Part shown: positions 6,852 through 9,548 of the stretch, piece by piece
How positions within the stretch are numbered: position 1 is the first letter of the stretch
How the letters are laid out: every line of letters begins with the position of its first letter
Assembly: GCA_937925775.1 (NCBI GenBank)
Contig: CALAMM010000128.1
Coordinates: 1 to 9,548 of the forward strand
Source of the DNA: an uncultured Fimbriimonadales bacterium
Lineage (GTDB): Bacteria > Armatimonadota > Fimbriimonadia > Fimbriimonadales > GBS-DC
Direction: 5' to 3'
Length of the DNA stretch: 9,548 bases
The notes under the pieces: model-generated
The model's input: the letters and a program-made list of their open reading frames with translations, nothing else
What the model was told of the DNA's origin: nothing
Databases searched by the model: none
Made by a program: the position numbers and the translations under genes

Positions 6852-7319
6852 CTACTGGATAGATGCGATTCGGTAGCGCACTTCGCCCTTGGGCGTGTTG
6901 ACCACCACCTCTTCGCCCGCCGTCTTGCCCAACAGCGCCTCCCCCAGCGGGGAGAGAATCGAGATTAGATCCTGCAACGGATCCGCCTCGAACGAGCCAA
7001 CGATAGTGACGGTGCGCTGTTTTCCCGTTTCCAAGTCTTGGAGTGTGACTTTGCTGCCGAGATGCACCACTTCGCCAGCGTTATCAGGGCGTGGAACTAC
7101 CCGTGCGCGGCTTAGCACGGTCTCCAAGTCCTTGATGCGTCCCTCCAGAAACGCCTGCTGGCGCTTGGCGTCCTGATAGTCGAAGTTTTCGCTCAGGTCG
7201 CCCAGCGCACGAGCCGCCTTAATCCGCTCCACGATTTCGCGGCGTTTAACCGTTTTCAGCTCTTCCAGCTCCCGCTTGAGCCGCTCGTAGCCCTCTGGCG
7301 TGATGAGAATCTCCGACAT
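6852..7319 (-). CDS. greA: transcription elongation factor GreA
   Basis: GreA rescues backtracked RNA polymerase by entering the secondary channel and stimulating cleavage of the extruded RNA 3' end. The product is 155 residues against a usual 155-160. The N-terminal coiled coil begins ILITPEGYERLKRELEEL, and its tip carries GDLSENFDY with the acidic pair Asp41 and Glu44 needed for cleavage. A second helix runs to about residue 74. The C-terminal FKBP-like domain starts near GSKVTLQDLETG (88-99) and contains ISPLGEALLGK-like residues (119-132). The ATG at 7319-7317 is preferred because AAGGAG lies 5 nt upstream and the protein then begins where the family begins; an upstream in-frame opening to 7487 crosses the promoter and is not believed. 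A TATAAT box lies about 100 nt upstream. Assigned as GreA, not GreB, by typical bacterial sequence; the context gives no further hint. Confidence 0.96.
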   Translation of the reverse strand: MSEILITPEGYERLKRELEELKTVKRREIVERIKAARALGDLSENFDYQDAKRQQAFLEGRIKDLETVLSRARVVPRPDNAGEVVHLGSKVTLQDLETGKQRTVTIVGSFEADPLQDLISILSPLGEALLGKTAGEEVVVNTPKGEVRYRIASIQ

Positions 7320-7421
7320 ACTCACTCCTTGACCTGGCAGAAGGTGGGTTGAGACGCGCCTGACCCCCAGACGGTTGGTGACTGCTGCCGTGAACGCTCG
7401 CAGGCACGCTCCTGACCGCTT

Positions 7422-7427
7422 ATTATA
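7422..7427 (-). promoter_or_regulatory. -10 box of a probable greA promoter
   Basis: On the minus strand a perfect TATAAT reads 7427-7422 in the 151-nt gap between the TlpA-like gene and greA. No TTGACA-like hexamer lies at 16-18 nt upstream and no TG extended -10 is present, so an activator or a non-consensus -35 would be needed. Transcription would start near 7415, giving a leader of about 95 nt before greA. Confidence 0.5.
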
Positions 7428-7470
7428 CCCGCCTAAGCCGCCGTGGTATGCATCCAACCCGATGTCCCTT

Positions 7471-9282
7471 TTAGCGCCCCGACCCAAGAATCTGGGGCAG
7501 ATTCAGCAACATCGGGTATCCACGCCAGACGATGATGCCGTCGGGGTTAATCACAAGGGCGGTGGGCACACTGTAAACGGCGAACGCCCGACCCACTGGG
7601 CTTTGCCAGCCGCCAGGACCTGCCCAAAAGTGTTCGCACTGCCCCCATAAGCCCAACTTCTCCAAGTAGGGTTTCACAGGGTCGGGGAGGTCGTCGATAC
7701 TCACGGTAATGACCACCAGCGAGCCTTGATAGCGTTCCTTGAGCGCGGGCAACTCGGCTTTGAGCCGCTCCAGCGCAGCGCGACAAGGACCGCACCAAGT
7801 CGCCCAGAAGTCGAGATACACCCACTTGCCTTTGTAGTCGCTGAGCTGCTTGGTGGCGTTGCCCTCCACGGCACGCAAAGTGACATTCGGCGCGGGGTCG
7901 CCCACACCTGGAGGAACCTGAAAGTGGGTGGGCTGCGGGTGGAGGTCGTCGCCCAGGTAGAGAATACCCGCTATCTCAGAACGGTTCGCCACATAGAGGT
8001 AGTAAGAAACGCGCTCGCGTAGCTGAGTGAGCGTGGCGCGCCCTGCGGAATCGAGCGTCCCTTCCAGCACCGTGAGCTCGCGCCCGCCGTCGTCCCACAC
8101 TTTGAGCGTGTAGGGCTGGTTCGCAGCGGGTGTGCCGTCAGGCATCGTTACCGTGATTGTGAACTGCTGATTACCGCGATACTGGCTCAAATCGGGCGGA
8201 GCATAGGCGAGTTGGATGCGTTGCGGCGCATCGGGCGTGAGCTTCTCACACCTGACATGCTTGAAAAACTGTTCCGCAGCCCACTTGAAATCTTGTTTCT
8301 CCATGTCGAAACCGAGCATCTTCGGAGTCCCCTCCAGTGCAACGCTGTAGCTCTCAGGCGCGAGGTCGTCCAGCGTGACGGTTCGCTGACCCTCAATACG
8401 CTCATCAAGTAGCGAGTAGAGGAACGGCGTGGAGCCGTCGCCAGGTTCAACTATTGCTCTGACTTGGAGCGAGAATCGCTCGTAAGCATCCTGCGGGGCG
8501 CGGGAGACATCGACTTCCACGATGAGCGTCGCAGGTTTGGGCAAGCGGAGCTCGGCGCGCCCCTGCCGAACCGCCTCAGGCTCGATCCGCGTATAGAAAC
8601 CGCGCAGGAAGCCCGGTTGGTGGACTATCGCAAGTAGCGGTCGGTTGTAATCTTCGGGCAGGCTACATCGGTATCGCCCCTCGCCCAGCGGTTCCAGCCC
8701 GAACTGAGAGTGAATCTGGAACTTCACCACTTCGAAGCCGCGCGCTTCCGTGAACTCATACTGCGTTTCCATATACTCAAACACAGCCGTAGAGTCTTCT
8801 TGCAGCTCGAACAGGCACAGGTGAAGCGGTTCGGGCAGCGACTTACCCGTCTCGTTGCGCACCCAGATTTCCATCGGGCGACCGCGTTTTAGACGCACGG
8901 CGTGCGTTCTCCCCTGCACTGTGGCTGGCGCGAGAATCTCGCGCACAGGGAGGTAGTTCGGCGCGGAGACCAGCAGGAGCCATTCTTTGGCTTTTTCCGC
9001 AAATTCACGGCGAGCTTGGTTCGAGAGCGGTGGGAAAGCGACCTTGCCGTCGGCGTCAGTTTTCAGCCACGCAGGCTCCGAGACCTCCGTACGCCCTTTC
9101 CCGCCACCAAAATCGTGCAAGCCATACAGCCCCACAGCGGCGTTCGGCACAGGGTTGCCCGCCTCATCCACTACATGTACGGTCAACACAGGCGTCGGTG
9201 CCTCTTGGGAAGGCGCATCTTGCACGCCCAGAGGCGCGGTCAAAGCAAGCACAAGCCACATAGCCCCTATACGACACACCAT
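7471..9282 (-). CDS. secreted multidomain protein with C-terminal TlpA/ResA-like thioredoxin domain, 603 aa
   Basis: The ATG at 9282-9280 is chosen: GGAGG lies 9 nt upstream and the product then starts with a signal peptide (hydrophobic IGAMWLVLALTAPLGV, about residues 4-19). No lipobox is clear. From about 32 to 86 comes a carboxypeptidase-regulatory-like beta-sandwich (LTVHVVDEAGNPVPNAAVGLYG, then TDADGKVAFPPL). Further beta-rich segments follow (about 135-160 and 255-315), then another such unit at about 374-421 (ITVTMPDGTPAANQPYTL, with LDSAGRATL). The last 140 residues are a TlpA-type thioredoxin fold: GDPAPNVTL near 461, FWATWCGPCRA with the redox pair Cys496 and Cys500, and YSVPTALVINPDG with the cis-proline at 573. 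Four further cysteines (156, 206, 345, 549) are scattered. The likely role is periplasmic or extracellular thiol-disulfide exchange, perhaps with the Ig-like part binding a partner or polymer. The substrate is unknown. It precedes greA on the same strand. Confidence 0.9.
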   Translation of the reverse strand: MVCRIGAMWLVLALTAPLGVQDAPSQEAPTPVLTVHVVDEAGNPVPNAAVGLYGLHDFGGGKGRTEVSEPAWLKTDADGKVAFPPLSNQARREFAEKAKEWLLLVSAPNYLPVREILAPATVQGRTHAVRLKRGRPMEIWVRNETGKSLPEPLHLCLFELQEDSTAVFEYMETQYEFTEARGFEVVKFQIHSQFGLEPLGEGRYRCSLPEDYNRPLLAIVHQPGFLRGFYTRIEPEAVRQGRAELRLPKPATLIVEVDVSRAPQDAYERFSLQVRAIVEPGDGSTPFLYSLLDERIEGQRTVTLDDLAPESYSVALEGTPKMLGFDMEKQDFKWAAEQFFKHVRCEKLTPDAPQRIQLAYAPPDLSQYRGNQQFTITVTMPDGTPAANQPYTLKVWDDGGRELTVLEGTLDSAGRATLTQLRERVSYYLYVANRSEIAGILYLGDDLHPQPTHFQVPPGVGDPAPNVTLRAVEGNATKQLSDYKGKWVYLDFWATWCGPCRAALERLKAELPALKERYQGSLVVITVSIDDLPDPVKPYLEKLGLWGQCEHFWAGPGGWQSPVGRAFAVYSVPTALVINPDGIIVWRGYPMLLNLPQILGSGR

Positions 9283-9430
9283 AGTGTTCAACCTCCGACT
9301 GGGGTGTTCGCCGCGCCGCCGTCGATTCCTGCTCAAAAACCTGCCCAAGAGCGTGTTCGCCCCCGACCGCTGGAAAGCCACCTGCAACGAGAAGTGATGG
9401 CGCAGGGACACAACATGCCGCAACGCACCT
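9283..9430. other. upstream region of the TlpA-like gene, no gene seen
   Basis: This stretch of about 150 bp between the TlpA-like start and the repeat array shows no convincing gene. The reading frame of the TlpA-like gene stays open to 9423, but that extension is arginine-rich, lies ahead of the signal peptide and the Shine-Dalgarno, and is not believed. No convincing -10/-35 pair was found on the minus strand. GTGTTCGCC occurs twice on the plus strand, near 9304 and 9354, with no known meaning. Confidence 0.5.
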
Positions 9431-9548
9431 CATGGAGAACTCCACAACGCTGTCGTAGAACTCTACGACGCTGTCGTAGAACTCCACGACGCTTTCGTAG
9501 AACTCTACGACGCTGTCGTAGAACTCTACGACGCTTTCGTAGAACTCT
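9431..9548. repeat. tandem 21-bp repeat array of 18-bp palindromes, truncated by window edge
   Basis: Perfect copies GTCGTAGAACTCTACGAC lie at 9452-9469 and 9515-9532; one-base variants lie at 9473-9490 (TCC for TCT) and 9494-9511 (first G to T). A partial copy begins at 9536 and a degenerate one lies at 9431-9448. Each perfect unit is an inverted repeat, GTCGTAGA and TCTACGAC around AC. Neighbouring units are separated by the invariant triplet GCT, so the period is exactly 21 bp, close to two turns of B-DNA. The array continues past the window. It could be an operator or binding-site array, a hairpin-forming repeat, or the coding sequence of a heptapeptide repeat: on the minus strand one frame reads EFYDSVV repeatedly. 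Confidence 0.9.

Noticed and set aside
7320..7487. In-frame N-terminal extension of greA to 7487 (56 extra residues)
   Set aside because: It crosses the TATAAT box and overlaps the end of the TlpA-like gene; GreA begins at the ATG at 7319 with a good Shine-Dalgarno.
9283..9423. N-terminal extension of the TlpA-like gene to 9423 (47 extra residues)
   Set aside because: It would put an arginine-rich stretch ahead of a clear signal peptide; the ATG at 9282 has GGAGG upstream.
9431..9548. CRISPR array
   Set aside because: Units are joined by an invariant 3-nt GCT, with no unique spacers and no cas genes.

Overview
The window is about 9.5 kb of GC-rich bacterial chromosome carrying mostly housekeeping genes. 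It holds eight protein genes, one of them cut by the left edge, two tRNA genes with encoded CCA ends, and the start of a tandem repeat array at the right edge. Most starts have purine-rich Shine-Dalgarno sequences. The gene mix suggests a free-living, possibly thermophilic bacterium of a deep-branching phylum: a long-form Nif3 with PII-like insert, a class A PBP with a cysteine-containing tail, and a multidomain secreted TlpA-like thioredoxin. Armatimonadota or a relative would fit, but this is a guess from protein style and not proven by anything in the window.

Layout, left to right. Positions 1-635 (minus) hold the N-terminal part of a Nif3/YqfO-family protein. Divergent from it, a sigma70-like promoter (717-747) drives a two-tRNA unit, tRNA-Leu(CAG) and tRNA-Met(CAT), 11 nt apart. 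Next comes a minus-strand pair of unrecognised genes (2252 down to 1006): a membrane-anchored extracytoplasmic protein and a polytopic membrane protein, with only 2 nt between stop and start. Divergent from this pair, at 2363-6528 (plus), is a cell-wall operon: a bifunctional class A penicillin-binding protein (PBP1A type) and a class B PBP2 (MrdA type), overlapping by ATGA. The right third is minus strand throughout: a secreted multidomain protein ending in a TlpA/ResA-like thioredoxin domain (9282-7471), greA (7319-6852) with a TATAAT box upstream, and a 79-residue orphan (6774-6535) that ends 6 nt from the end of the PBP2 gene.

The two PBPs fit together functionally: the class A enzyme polymerises glycan and crosslinks it, and the class B enzyme crosslinks during elongation. 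The membrane pair, the TlpA-like protein and the orphan have no demonstrable link to them beyond position.

The most unusual structure is at the right edge (9431-9548): at least four 18-bp near-perfect palindromes (8-bp arms, 2-nt centre) separated by an invariant GCT. This gives a strict 21-bp period, and the array runs off the window. An 11-bp core of the same sequence recurs once at 690-700, upstream of the Nif3 gene. No obvious defence, CRISPR or mobile element is present.
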